In this document: positions 7,526 through 15,408 of the stretch, piece by piece
Numbering within the stretch: the first letter of the stretch is position 1
Layout: each line of letters opens with the position of its first letter
Assembly: GCA_019232725.1 (NCBI GenBank)
Contig: JAFANK010000228.1
Coordinates: 1 to 15,875, forward strand
Direction: 5' to 3'
Length of the DNA stretch: 15,875 nucleotides
Origin: Vulcanimicrobiota bacterium
GTDB taxonomy: Bacteria > Vulcanimicrobiota > Vulcanimicrobiia > Eremiobacterales > Eremiobacteraceae
Program-made: the position numbers and the translations under genes
Notes under the pieces: model-generated
Database searches by the model: none
Seen by the model: only the letters and a program-made list of their open reading frames with translations
Told to the model about the DNA's origin: nothing

Positions 7526-7970
7526 CGAAAGGTCGCGGCCGAGCGTCGCATGCGCACGATTGGCGATCGCGTGCCTCGCAGAGGCGTTGTGCAGCTCAGA
7601 CCTCAGCTGCGCAAGGGTCACAGCCGCGGGTACCATCTGGTCTGGAGCCACTTCTAGCAGGCTCGGGGCGCAGCGCGAGGGGCGATCATTGGATGCTTTC
7701 ATCACTTCTAGCATCCTCGAAAACCGATGAATCGCGGAGGCCGCCCCTTCAACGCAGGCACGCGGATCCCATGCGCCGCAACGAGCACAACGTGTGCCGG
7801 CATCACACGTGCGCGCTCGATGTTGTGAACGCGCTGAACGACCGAATGCTTGCGGGGAGGTATCACGCTGTCAAGCCGCAGAAGCGGACCGCTTCGCTTG
7901 CAAGAAAGGAACTTGCACGCGAACGCCATCATCTTTTTATTACCGTCATATCTCGAGGTCGGCTGCACGA
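7526..7970. other. 445-bp stretch without a convincing gene; hairpin-rich
   Basis: No open frame here has convincing codon bias or a recognisable product. A 93-codon + frame (7693-7974) ends in a TTGA overlap with the chosen start of the prenyl synthase. Its Arg/His-rich translation and mixed third positions argue against it, but it is not excluded. I see no tRNA T-arm signature. Direct structure includes two adjacent hairpins at 7573-7614, a 7-bp inverted repeat at 7790-7810 and an 11-nt direct repeat CACTTCTAGCA at 7649-7659 and 7703-7713. The promoter of the hopanoid operon is expected here. A weak candidate is TTGCAC (7913) with TTTTAT (7935). Confidence 0.5.
7573..7614. other. Two adjacent stem-loops after the membrane protein gene
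   Basis: GCCTC (7573-7577) pairs with GAGGC (7581-7585) around a 3-nt loop. One base later, TTGTGCAGCT (7587-7596) pairs with AGCTGCGCAA (7605-7614), a 10-bp stem with one G-U pair and an 8-nt loop. Neither is followed by a T tract, so a standard intrinsic terminator is unlikely. A processed 3' end, a structured untranslated RNA or a protein-binding site are alternatives. Confidence 0.45.
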
Positions 7971-9035
7971 TTGAACACGCGTCTGGATGCGCCCCTTCCG
8001 CGCGTCGAGGCGGATCTCGAAAGTAGCGAGCCATCTGCGAGTCTCCTGACCAGGCACGCAGCTCGCATCGCGACCTACCTTCGAGAATCGGCGCTCCCCC
8101 CGCGGTCGTTCACCGGGCGCATGACCGGCTACCACATGGGATGGCTGGACCGTGATGGCCAGCCATCACGCTGTTCGCCCGGAAAGTTCGTGCGTCCAGC
8201 GCTATGCCTCTGGTCCGCGGAGGCGTGTGGCGGCGACATCGAGACCGCACTGCCGGTCGCCGCGGGCATTGAGCTCATCCACAATTTCACGCTCATTCAT
8301 GATGACATCCAAGACCAAGACCGTACGCGGCGTAATCGCGACACCGTCTGGGCGCTCTGGGGACCTGCACAGGGGATCAACGCGGGCGACGCGCTCCATG
8401 CGCTTGCCTTTCGAACGCTTGCAGGCGGCACTTTGGAGCCGAGCCGGTGTCTTTTGGCTGTCCGGGCCATCGCCGATGCCGTGCTGGTCGTCGTCGAGGG
8501 CCAGTCGCTCGATTTGCGGCTGGAAGGCGACCCGCAAACGTCCGTGCGGACGTACCTGCGCATGATCGGCGCCAAGACCGCGGCGCTGCTCGGCGCGAGC
8601 ATCCAAGCGGGGGCGCTCGTCGCCGGTGCGCCGTCCACCACGGTGGACGCACTGCGCCGAGCCGGATATCTTTTGGGATTGGCGTTTCAGATCCACGACG
8701 ACTGGTTGGGCACGTGGGGTGATCCCGATGCCACCGGCAAGTCGTCAACCGGTGACCTCGGGCGCTGCAAGCTGACCTATCCCATCGTGGCGGGATACGC
8801 GCGTATGCAACCGGCGCAACAGCAACAGCTGCGCGCGCTGTTCCGCGATGGCGCGGGCGATGCGGCCGCCGTACGAGCCCTGTTAGAGACGGCCGGAGGA
8901 CCGCAACTCACAAAAGACGCTCCCAGTCACTTCGCCCGCAAGGCGGTCGCCTTGGTCAAGGCACTTGGACTCATCCGACGTTCCGCAGACGACTTCACAG
9001 AGGTAGCAGATTATGTCACACGCCGATCTCGATAG
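7971..9035 (+). CDS. Polyprenyl diphosphate synthase (farnesyl/geranylgeranyl type)
   Basis: This trans-prenyltransferase condenses IPP with allylic diphosphates. Key elements are GKFVRP (71-76, IPP/diphosphate binding), the first Asp-rich motif DDIQD (111-115), a Lys after it in AKTAALLG (201-208), the FQIHDDWLG second Asp-rich region (239-247) and CKLTYP (266-271). The residue five before the first motif is Phe and the fourth is Thr. Product length (C15 or C20) is therefore not obvious from sequence, although the pathway needs farnesyl diphosphate. TTG 7971 is chosen, with GAGG about 12 nt upstream, giving 354 residues, usual for the family. The open frame extends upstream to 7794, but that part reads as non-coding. 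It is the first gene of the hopanoid operon and overlaps the isomerase gene by 23 nt. Confidence 0.9.
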   Translation: MNTRLDAPLPRVEADLESSEPSASLLTRHAARIATYLRESALPPRSFTGRMTGYHMGWLDRDGQPSRCSPGKFVRPALCLWSAEACGGDIETALPVAAGIELIHNFTLIHDDIQDQDRTRRNRDTVWALWGPAQGINAGDALHALAFRTLAGGTLEPSRCLLAVRAIADAVLVVVEGQSLDLRLEGDPQTSVRTYLRMIGAKTAALLGASIQAGALVAGAPSTTVDALRRAGYLLGLAFQIHDDWLGTWGDPDATGKSSTGDLGRCKLTYPIVAGYARMQPAQQQQLRALFRDGAGDAAAVRALLETAGGPQLTKDAPSHFARKAVALVKALGLIRRSADDFTEVADYVTRRSR

Positions 9036-10545
9036 TCACAGCGTCGCCGAGCTGCAAAACGGCGGCGTGGTGAACGTCCCGTCGCGTAAGGCCGACCACA
9101 TCCGCATCAACCTGCAAGAGGATGTCTCGGCCAAAGGCGTTGACAGCGGCTTTGATGAGTACCGCTTCACGCACCGCGCGCTGCCGGAGATCGATCTCGA
9201 CGACGTCGACACCACCACGAGCTTGTTCGGCCGCCTGCTAGCCGCGCCGCTGTTCATCTCGTGCATGACCGGCGGCACGCATGAAGCACGCCGCATCAAC
9301 CGCAATTTAGCGCGCGTCGCGCAGGAGCTCGGCCTGGCGATCGGCGTCGGCTCTGGCCGCGCGTTGCTCGAACATCCCCATCTCGCGGATTCGTATGATG
9401 TCCGGCCGCTCGCACCTGACGTCGTGCTGTTCGCCAATCTCGGCGCAGTGCAGCTCAATCGCGGCTACGGCGTCGCCGAGTGCGCAACGCTCGTACGGCG
9501 CTTGCGCGCTGATGCGCTCGTGCTGCATCTCAATGCGCTGCAAGAAGCGCTGCAGCCCGGTGGCGATACTTGTTTTGCCGGCTTGCTCGAGAAGATCGCA
9601 CGCTTATGCGATGGGCTCGATGTGCCGGTGGTGGTCAAAGAAGTCGGATGGGGCATCGCTCCCGATCTCGTGCGCGACCTGTTCGCCGCCGGCGTGCAAG
9701 CGGTTGACGTGGCGGGCGCGGGCGGAACGTCGTGGAGCGAAGTCGAGCGGCATCGCATCGCGGAGCCGTCGCGCCAGCGCGTCGCAGCCGCCTTCTCGGA
9801 CTGGGGCATCTCAACCGTTCAATGTCTGCGTGATGCGCGCGCCGTGGCGCCGGACGGCGTCATCTTCGCAAGCGGCGGCGTTCGCAATGGTGTCGATGTC
9901 GCCAAGGCGATCGCGCTCGGCGCAGACGTGGTCGGCATTGCCGGACCTTTCTTACGCGCCGCGGCAGACGGTGTCTCAGCAGTGCGCGACTTGGCGCACG
10001 AAGTGATCGAAGTATTGCGCATCTCGATGTTCGGCATCGGCGCGGCGTCGATCGCCGAGCTTCGCCGTACGCCCTGGCTGCGCCGCCGTGGGGAGGCGAG
10101 CAGCAGCCCGCGCGTCGGCCGGCTGCAATATGCGACATCGGGCGCCGGCTCGTTCCTGGACATCACCGATGACGTCTCGTCCATCGTGCGCTCGTCGGGC
10201 GTGCGCGAGGGCGTCGTCCATGTGTATTCCACGCACACGACTGCGGCTGTCCGCGTGAACGAGAACGAAGAACTGCTGCTGCGCGACTTTGCGCGCTTCC
10301 TCGAACGGCTGGCCCCTGCCGGCAACGGCGTGTACGAGCACGATGACTTTGCACGGCGCGTCAACTTACCGCCGAACGAACCGGTCAACGGTCACGCGCA
10401 CTGCCGTCACTTGTTGCTGTCGTCGAGCGAGACGCTGCCGCTCGTGGATGGTCGTCTCGCGCTCGGCGTTTGGCAGCGCATCTTCTTAGTAGAGCTGTGC
10501 TCGCCACGCGAACGCACGGTGGTCGTCCAAGTGGTGGGGACGTGA
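9013..10545 (+). CDS. fni: Type 2 isopentenyl-diphosphate isomerase fused to a YjbQ/UPF0047 domain
   Basis: The protein has 510 residues in one frame. Residues 1 to about 358 are an FMN- and NADPH-dependent type 2 IPP isomerase, which interconverts IPP and DMAPP. Its elements are MTGG (85-88), GSGR (113-116), HLN (172-174) and QE (177-178), VKEVG (208-212), DVAGAGGTSW (232-241) and ASGG (286-289). A short Ser/Arg linker (about 359-368) leads to a complete YjbQ domain (about 369-510). That domain has HTTAAVRVNEN (408-418), YEHDD (441-445), GHAH (460-463) and ALGVWQRIFLVEL (483-495). YjbQ proteins are normally free-standing, of about 135 residues; some rescue thiamine-phosphate synthase mutants, but the true reaction is uncertain. 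The ATG at 9013 follows AGAGG at about 10 nt. The stop overlaps the hpnC start by 4 nt. Confidence 0.93.
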   Translation: MSHADLDSHSVAELQNGGVVNVPSRKADHIRINLQEDVSAKGVDSGFDEYRFTHRALPEIDLDDVDTTTSLFGRLLAAPLFISCMTGGTHEARRINRNLARVAQELGLAIGVGSGRALLEHPHLADSYDVRPLAPDVVLFANLGAVQLNRGYGVAECATLVRRLRADALVLHLNALQEALQPGGDTCFAGLLEKIARLCDGLDVPVVVKEVGWGIAPDLVRDLFAAGVQAVDVAGAGGTSWSEVERHRIAEPSRQRVAAAFSDWGISTVQCLRDARAVAPDGVIFASGGVRNGVDVAKAIALGADVVGIAGPFLRAAADGVSAVRDLAHEVIEVLRISMFGIGAASIAELRRTPWLRRRGEASSSPRVGRLQYATSGAGSFLDITDDVSSIVRSSGVREGVVHVYSTHTTAAVRVNENEELLLRDFARFLERLAPAGNGVYEHDDFARRVNLPPNEPVNGHAHCRHLLLSSSETLPLVDGRLALGVWQRIFLVELCSPRERTVVVQVVGT

Positions 10546-11393
10546 ACGATCTGACCGAACTCGCGTCTGCCGATGCGTATTGCCGCCATCTCGTCCGGCG
10601 CCATTATGAGAACTTCTCGGTCATCTCACGGTTCTTGCCCGCTGATGTCGCGCGCGATCTCACGCGCATCTATGCATACTGCCGGTGCACGGATGATTTC
10701 GGCGATGAGAGCGGCGATCAGGCGCTCGCGCGCCTGCGATCGTGGCGCGCTGACGTGGATGCGATGTTCTCCGGGGACGCGCCGATTCACCCGGTACTGG
10801 TCGCGCTCCGCGACACCGTGGAGCGCCACCGCCTAGCACCCCAACCATTTGTAGACCTCATCGCCGCGAACGTCCAAGATCAGACCGTCAACCGTTACGC
10901 GTCGTGGGAAGAGTTGCACGCCTACTGCATGCTGTCGGCGGCACCCGTTGGTCGCATGGTGCTCGGCGTCTATGGCGTGTCCGATCGGCGCGCCGGGTCG
11001 CTGTCGGACGATGTGTGCATCGGGCTACAACTTGCCAATCACGCACAAGACGTCCAGCGCGACGCTGCCAAAGGTCGCTGCTACTTGTTGGAGTCAGATC
11101 TGCAGAAGGGATCGGTCGCCGATGCCGTGCGCGCGCTGTGCGTGCGTGCGCGCGAGCTGTTGCGCTCCGGCGTGGAACTCGAAGGGCTCGTGCCGCGGCG
11201 GCTGCGCACGCAGCTTGCGCTTTACCGGCTCGGCGGCAATGCCATCGTGGACCGTATCGAGGCGATCGGCTATCGAACGGATCGCGTCCGGCCGGTCGTC
11301 ACACCCGCGATGAAGCTCACGTTGCTGGCGCGCGCCTGGGCAGAAGGCCTGCGCGAGCAGGGGCGCACTCAAGCGCGGCCGCAGACGGTATAA
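10542..11393 (+). CDS. hpnC: HpnC, hydroxysqualene synthase (squalene/phytoene synthase family)
   Basis: In the three-enzyme squalene route, HpnC converts presqualene diphosphate to hydroxysqualene. The 283-residue protein has the two Mg-diphosphate binding motifs of the family: DDFGDE (51-56) and NHAQDVQRD (166-174), followed by KGRCYL. LQLANHAQDV is closer to HpnC than to HpnD, which has an LTNILRDV-type sequence. Gene order directly before hpnD agrees. The start is GTG 10542 in a GTGA overlap with the isomerase stop, with GGTGG about 5 nt upstream. A longer open frame begins at 10470 inside the isomerase gene but adds only shadow sequence. Translation is probably coupled to the upstream gene. 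Confidence 0.92.
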   Translation: MNDLTELASADAYCRHLVRRHYENFSVISRFLPADVARDLTRIYAYCRCTDDFGDESGDQALARLRSWRADVDAMFSGDAPIHPVLVALRDTVERHRLAPQPFVDLIAANVQDQTVNRYASWEELHAYCMLSAAPVGRMVLGVYGVSDRRAGSLSDDVCIGLQLANHAQDVQRDAAKGRCYLLESDLQKGSVADAVRALCVRARELLRSGVELEGLVPRRLRTQLALYRLGGNAIVDRIEAIGYRTDRVRPVVTPAMKLTLLARAWAEGLREQGRTQARPQTV

Positions 11394-11397
11394 CGCT

Positions 11398-12258
11398 GTG
11401 AGCGCGATGCTTGCCACTGACCTGTCCAGCGCAGAACGTTTCTGCGGCGACATGGCACGCCGCGAAGCAAAGAACTTCTATTGGGGCTTCATCTCCCTGC
11501 CGTACGATCAGCGCATCGCCATTTACGCCCTGTATGATTTCGCGCGACAGATCGATGATGAGGCTGATGTGGCGCGCGGCCCCGGATTGCCAGAGCGCCT
11601 CGCCGTATACCGCGAGCGCGTGCATAAGCTGATGGGCGGCGCGCACAGCGACCCGGTGACGCAAGTCTTGGCACGCGCCGTGTCGCGCTTTGCGATCCCT
11701 GAGTCAGAACTCCAGGAGCTGATCGACGGCGTCGAGGTGGATGCCTACCGTACTCGCTATGAGAGCTGGGATGAGCTGCGCGGCTACTGCCGGCTTGTCG
11801 CATCCGTGGTCGGGCGGATGTGCGTGCGCATCTTCGGTTTCACCGATCCGGTCGCGCTCGAGCGGGCCGACGATCTGGGCCTGGCGCTGCAACTGACGAA
11901 CATTCTCCGTGACGTGCGAGAAGATGCAGCACTCGGCCGCGTCTATCTGCCGGCCGATGACTTGCGCCGCTTCGGGGTGACCGAACACGACGTGCTGCGC
12001 TGCGGCATGCCAAGCGGTTGGCAAGAACTCGTCGCCTGGGAGGCGGCCCGGGCCCGCTCGCTCTACGCATCGGGCTTGCGGGTCGTCGACTACATCCCCC
12101 CGCGCGCCGCCGTGTGCGTCAAGACGATGGCTGGGATCTACGAGCGCATCCTCGACAAGATTGAAGGCGATCCGCAGCTGCCGCTGCGCGGCCGTGCCTC
12201 GCTATCGCGCCTCGAGAAGCTCCGCGTCGTGGTGGAATCATGGCTGCAGGCAGGGTAG
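11398..12258 (+). CDS. hpnD: HpnD, presqualene diphosphate synthase
   Basis: HpnD joins two farnesyl diphosphates head-to-head to presqualene diphosphate, the first committed step to squalene. The 286-residue protein shows IDDEAD (52-57) as the first Asp-rich motif, YCRLVASVVGRM (130-141), and LTNILRDVRED (166-176) followed by GRVYLP, all classic squalene/phytoene synthase signatures. It starts 4 nt after the hpnC stop. GTG 11398 is used here; an in-frame ATG at 11407 would shorten it by three residues, and neither has a strong ribosome-binding site. The last 19 nt overlap hpnE. Phytoene synthase is the main alternative, but the HpnC-HpnD-HpnE order makes the squalene role very likely. Confidence 0.93.
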   Translation: MSAMLATDLSSAERFCGDMARREAKNFYWGFISLPYDQRIAIYALYDFARQIDDEADVARGPGLPERLAVYRERVHKLMGGAHSDPVTQVLARAVSRFAIPESELQELIDGVEVDAYRTRYESWDELRGYCRLVASVVGRMCVRIFGFTDPVALERADDLGLALQLTNILRDVREDAALGRVYLPADDLRRFGVTEHDVLRCGMPSGWQELVAWEAARARSLYASGLRVVDYIPPRAAVCVKTMAGIYERILDKIEGDPQLPLRGRASLSRLEKLRVVVESWLQAG

Positions 12259-13532
12259 CGGTCGTGGGCGCGGGCCTCGCCGGGCTCGCCGCCGCGCTCG
12301 ACTTGACGGATGCAGGTTTTGCGGTCGACGTCTTCGAGCGCAGCCGGCTGCTGGGCGGACGCGCGACGTCGTTCGTCGTGGACGGTGTTGAGGTGGACAA
12401 CGGTCAGCACGTGTTCTTAGCCTGTTGCACGGAACTGCTCGGTTTCATCAAGCGTGTGGGCATGGCGAACGCGATCCGGATGCAACCCCGCTTTGAAGCG
12501 TTTGTGTTCAGTAAAGATGGGCGAGAAAGCCGGCTGCGCGCGGCGGGGTTGCCGGCGCCGTGGCACCTCATCGCATCGTTTGTCGGCTATCGCCACATCC
12601 GCTGGTCATCAAAAGCAAAAGTGGCGTACGCACTTGCGAAGGCCAGCGACGCCGCGCGCAGCAGTGAATCGTTCGCCGGCTGGCTCGCGCGCACGGGGCA
12701 GCCCGATGACGCGCTGCGCGCGTTTTGGCGGCCCTTCTTTGTGCCGGCGCTCAACGCAACGCTTGAAGAGGCAAGTGCCGCAGACGCCGCCTTCATCCTG
12801 TCCACCGCATTTTTGGCCACGCCCGATGCAGCGCGCTTCGGCTACACGTCCGTGCCGCTGGCGCGTGTCGCTGAGGCTGCGGCCGATCGCGTGCATGCGG
12901 TGCACGCCTCGGGCGCGGTCACGGGGCTTGAGCTTTCACCGAGCGGGTCGCGAGCCGTCGGTCTTCGCACCGTTGCCGGTCTGTCGGAACCGTTTGACGC
13001 GGTGATCCTTGCGGTCGCACCGCCGCACTTGGTTCGGCTCTCAGGCGATCCGGATGTATTACACGTGCCGTCGCTGCACGCGTTCACGCCGCACGCCATC
13101 GTCGACGTCCATCTCTGGCACGATGCCGGCTCGATCGGCGTGGATTTCGCCGCGCTCTTGGATTCGCCCGTGCAGTGGATCTTCGAGAAGGGCGACGGCT
13201 ATGTGTGTTGCAGCCTGAGCGCCGCCGATGCGTGGGCCGAAGCGTCCACGCAGCGCATCGTCGACATGTGCTGGAGCGAGGCATCGAGATCGATCCCCAA
13301 ACTCAAGAGCGCACGCCTCGTGCGCAGCGCCGTGACGCGCCAACCAGAGGCCACCTACCTCCTCGCGCCCGGCGTTCGGCGACCCGGCAACGAGACCGCG
13401 TTGCCCAACGTCGCGGTCGCGGGTTCGTGGACCGACACGGGTTGGCCCGACACGATGGAGTCGGCGGTGCGGAGCGGGCGCGCAGCAGCAAACCTGATCG
13501 TTCATGCGTTGGAGGCCGCTCGCGTTGCGTAA
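12240..13532 (+). CDS. hpnE: HpnE, hydroxysqualene dehydroxylase (FAD-dependent)
   Basis: HpnE reduces hydroxysqualene to squalene using FAD. The 430-residue amine-oxidase-fold protein opens with the dinucleotide-binding motif VVGAGLAGLAAAL (residues 7-19), continues with VFERSRLLGGRA, and closes with a C-terminal FAD signature AGSWTDTGWPDTMESAVRSG near residues 396-415. In family terms it is the squalene-associated FAD-dependent desaturase. It lies between hpnD (19-nt overlap) and the cyclase gene (8-nt overlap). The ATG at 12240 has GGTGG a few bases upstream, inside hpnD. Length is normal. It should not be confused with the PYROXD2-like oxidoreductase at 4460-5980. Confidence 0.93.
   Translation: MAAGRVAVVGAGLAGLAAALDLTDAGFAVDVFERSRLLGGRATSFVVDGVEVDNGQHVFLACCTELLGFIKRVGMANAIRMQPRFEAFVFSKDGRESRLRAAGLPAPWHLIASFVGYRHIRWSSKAKVAYALAKASDAARSSESFAGWLARTGQPDDALRAFWRPFFVPALNATLEEASAADAAFILSTAFLATPDAARFGYTSVPLARVAEAAADRVHAVHASGAVTGLELSPSGSRAVGLRTVAGLSEPFDAVILAVAPPHLVRLSGDPDVLHVPSLHAFTPHAIVDVHLWHDAGSIGVDFAALLDSPVQWIFEKGDGYVCCSLSAADAWAEASTQRIVDMCWSEASRSIPKLKSARLVRSAVTRQPEATYLLAPGVRRPGNETALPNVAVAGSWTDTGWPDTMESAVRSGRAAANLIVHALEAARVA
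13511..13515 (+). promoter_or_regulatory. Ribosome-binding site that decides the cyclase start
   Basis: GGAGG lies within the last codons of hpnE, 9 nt before TTG 13525. It is among the strongest Shine-Dalgarno matches in the operon and supports translation of the cyclase from TTG rather than from ATG 13504, which it would follow rather than precede. Confidence 0.6.
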
Positions 13533-15408
13533 GGAGCTTGACGCCGCAACATCGTGGTTGCTCGAACGCCAGCATCCGGATGGCTGGTGGACTGACGAGC
13601 TCGAGACAAACGTCACGATGACGGCCGAGCATGTCTTGCTGCTCTCGTTTTTAGGCTTGCCGCTCCATGACATCCGCGAAGGCGCCTGCGAGCATCTGCT
13701 GCGGGCGCAGCGCGAGGACGGCTCGTGGGCGCTCTACCACGAAGGACCGGCCGATGTGAGCACCACGATCGAAGCGTACGTGGCGCTCAAAGTGCTGGGC
13801 GTCGATCCTGCGAGCACGCCGATGCGATCCGCGCTCCTCATCATCCAACGTCTTGGTGGCATCGCTGCGGCGCGCGTCTTCACGAAGATCTGGCTTGCGT
13901 TGTTCGGCGCTTGTCCGTGGTCGGGAATACCGACGATGCCGCCCGAGCTCGTCTACCTGCCGGCGCAGATCCCGCTCAACCTGTACGATTTCGCGTGCTG
14001 GGCGCGAGGCACGATCGCGCCGTTGACGATCGTCATCTCCCGCCGTCCCGTTCGGCCACTCGGCGTCGACGTCAGCGAGATCGTCGTGCCGGGAACGCAC
14101 GGCGAACTGTCGCGCGTGCCGGGGACCGGCATCTTTTGGTGGTTGGACAAGCTGCTCAAGCTCTACGAACAGATGCCGGTGAAAGTCGGGCGCAGCCAAG
14201 CGCGTGCGCGTATGGCGCGCTGGATCGTCGAGCGGCAAGAAGCTGACGGCAGCTGGGGCGGCATCCAACCGCCCTGGGTCTACTCGCTCATCGCGCTCAA
14301 CCTGGAGGGCATGGACGTCTCGCACCCGGTCATGCGCAAGGGCCTGGAAGGCATGCGGCGATTCGCGCTGCACGATGATGCGAGCGGCTGGCGGTTCCAA
14401 GCGTGCATGTCGCCGGTGTGGGATACGGCATGGGCGGTGCGTGCGCTGCGGCGCGCGGGCGTCATGCCCTCACATCCGGCGATGCAGTCCGCCGTTGAGT
14501 GGTTGCTCGCCGAGCAGATCACGGGTGGCGGAGATTGGCAGGTGCGCTGCAAGAACGTGCCGTGCGGCGGCTGGGCCTTCGAGTTCGACAATGATATCTA
14601 TCCCGACATCGACGACACGGCGGTTGTCGTACTGGCATTGCTCGAGGGTGGTCAGCCCGAGCGCGTTACGCCAGCCGTTGACCGCGCCATCGCGTGGGTA
14701 CGCGCGATGCGCTCACGCGACGGCGCCTGGGCGGCCTTCGATCGCGACAACACGAACTTCATGGCGTATGCCATCCCGTTTGCGGACTTCGGCGCGATGA
14801 TCGACCCGCCGACCGAGGATGTCACGGCCCACGTCTTGGAGATGTTGGGCGCGCGCGGCGCGGGCGCCCACGATCCTGACGTCGCAGGCGGCCTGGCATA
14901 TCTGCGGCGCACGCAGACCGGCGCCGGATCGTGGTACGGCCGCTGGGGCGTCAACCATATCTACGGCACGTGGTGCGTGCTCGATGCGCTCAAGGCATTG
15001 GGCGGCGGCCTCGACATGCAACAGCGCGCAGCGTGCTGGCTGATCGCTGCGCAAAACGCCGATGGCGGTTGGGGCGAGACATGTCTTTCGTATGAGGATG
15101 CATCGTTTGCGGGCGTCGGCACGAGTGCGGCGTCGCAGACGGCCTGGGCCGTCTTGGGCTTGCAATCGGCGGGCACCGGGAATCACTCGGCTTGCGCGCG
15201 CGGCCTTGCATTCTTGTGCGAACACCAACGTGACGGAACGTGGCCCGAACCTGACCACACGGGGACCGGCTTCCCCGGTGATTTCTACATCAATTATCAT
15301 CTCTACCGGCATCTCTTCCCCATGATGGCACTCGCCGGCGCGCAGCCACGCGTACCGGGTGTCGCAGTGGAGCAGACGAGCCGGATACCTGTGCAGGCAA
15401 AATCATGA
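13525..15408 (+). CDS. shc: Squalene-hopene cyclase
   Basis: This enzyme cyclises squalene to hopene and diplopterol at the membrane. The 627-residue protein carries the catalytic DxDD motif as DIDD (361-364) and several QW-type repeats, for example DGSWGG (241-246), DGAWAAF (399-405), GSWYGRWG (about 470) and DGGWGE (513-518). Length matches bacterial cyclases. The start is taken as TTG 13525 because GGAGG (13511-13515) lies 9 nt before it and the family's N-terminal helix (RKELDAATSWLLERQ) begins right after. An in-frame ATG at 13504 lacks a ribosome-binding site and would add seven residues. The start overlaps hpnE by 8 nt, and the stop overlaps hpnH in ATGA. Confidence 0.95.
   Translation: MRKELDAATSWLLERQHPDGWWTDELETNVTMTAEHVLLLSFLGLPLHDIREGACEHLLRAQREDGSWALYHEGPADVSTTIEAYVALKVLGVDPASTPMRSALLIIQRLGGIAAARVFTKIWLALFGACPWSGIPTMPPELVYLPAQIPLNLYDFACWARGTIAPLTIVISRRPVRPLGVDVSEIVVPGTHGELSRVPGTGIFWWLDKLLKLYEQMPVKVGRSQARARMARWIVERQEADGSWGGIQPPWVYSLIALNLEGMDVSHPVMRKGLEGMRRFALHDDASGWRFQACMSPVWDTAWAVRALRRAGVMPSHPAMQSAVEWLLAEQITGGGDWQVRCKNVPCGGWAFEFDNDIYPDIDDTAVVVLALLEGGQPERVTPAVDRAIAWVRAMRSRDGAWAAFDRDNTNFMAYAIPFADFGAMIDPPTEDVTAHVLEMLGARGAGAHDPDVAGGLAYLRRTQTGAGSWYGRWGVNHIYGTWCVLDALKALGGGLDMQQRAACWLIAAQNADGGWGETCLSYEDASFAGVGTSAASQTAWAVLGLQSAGTGNHSACARGLAFLCEHQRDGTWPEPDHTGTGFPGDFYINYHLYRHLFPMMALAGAQPRVPGVAVEQTSRIPVQAKS

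Noticed and set aside
6659..7714. 351-codon - strand open frame across the membrane protein gene
   Set aside because: Its translation is rich in His, Arg, Cys and Ser with no fold-like pattern. It is antisense to both the four-helix protein and part of the 6345-6971 gene, so it is best read as a shadow frame.
7794..7970. N-terminal extension of the prenyl synthase from an upstream start
   Set aside because: The extra 59 residues (RARCCERAERPN and similar) look non-coding, and the shorter product already has normal family length.
7693..7974. 93-codon + strand frame ending in a TTGA overlap with the prenyl synthase start
   Set aside because: The overlap style matches the operon, but the product is Arg/His-rich, third codon positions are mixed and there is no ribosome-binding site or recognisable family. 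Kept only as a possibility in the region entry.
9349..9360. GSGR instead of GSQR in the isomerase, first suspected to be a lost active-site Gln
   Set aside because: As I recall, the characterised Thermus type 2 isomerase also has GSGR at this position, so it is natural variation.
13651..14400. 249-codon - strand frame inside the cyclase gene
   Set aside because: It is antisense to well-conserved cyclase sequence, and its Arg/Asp-rich translation is typical of a shadow frame in high-GC DNA.
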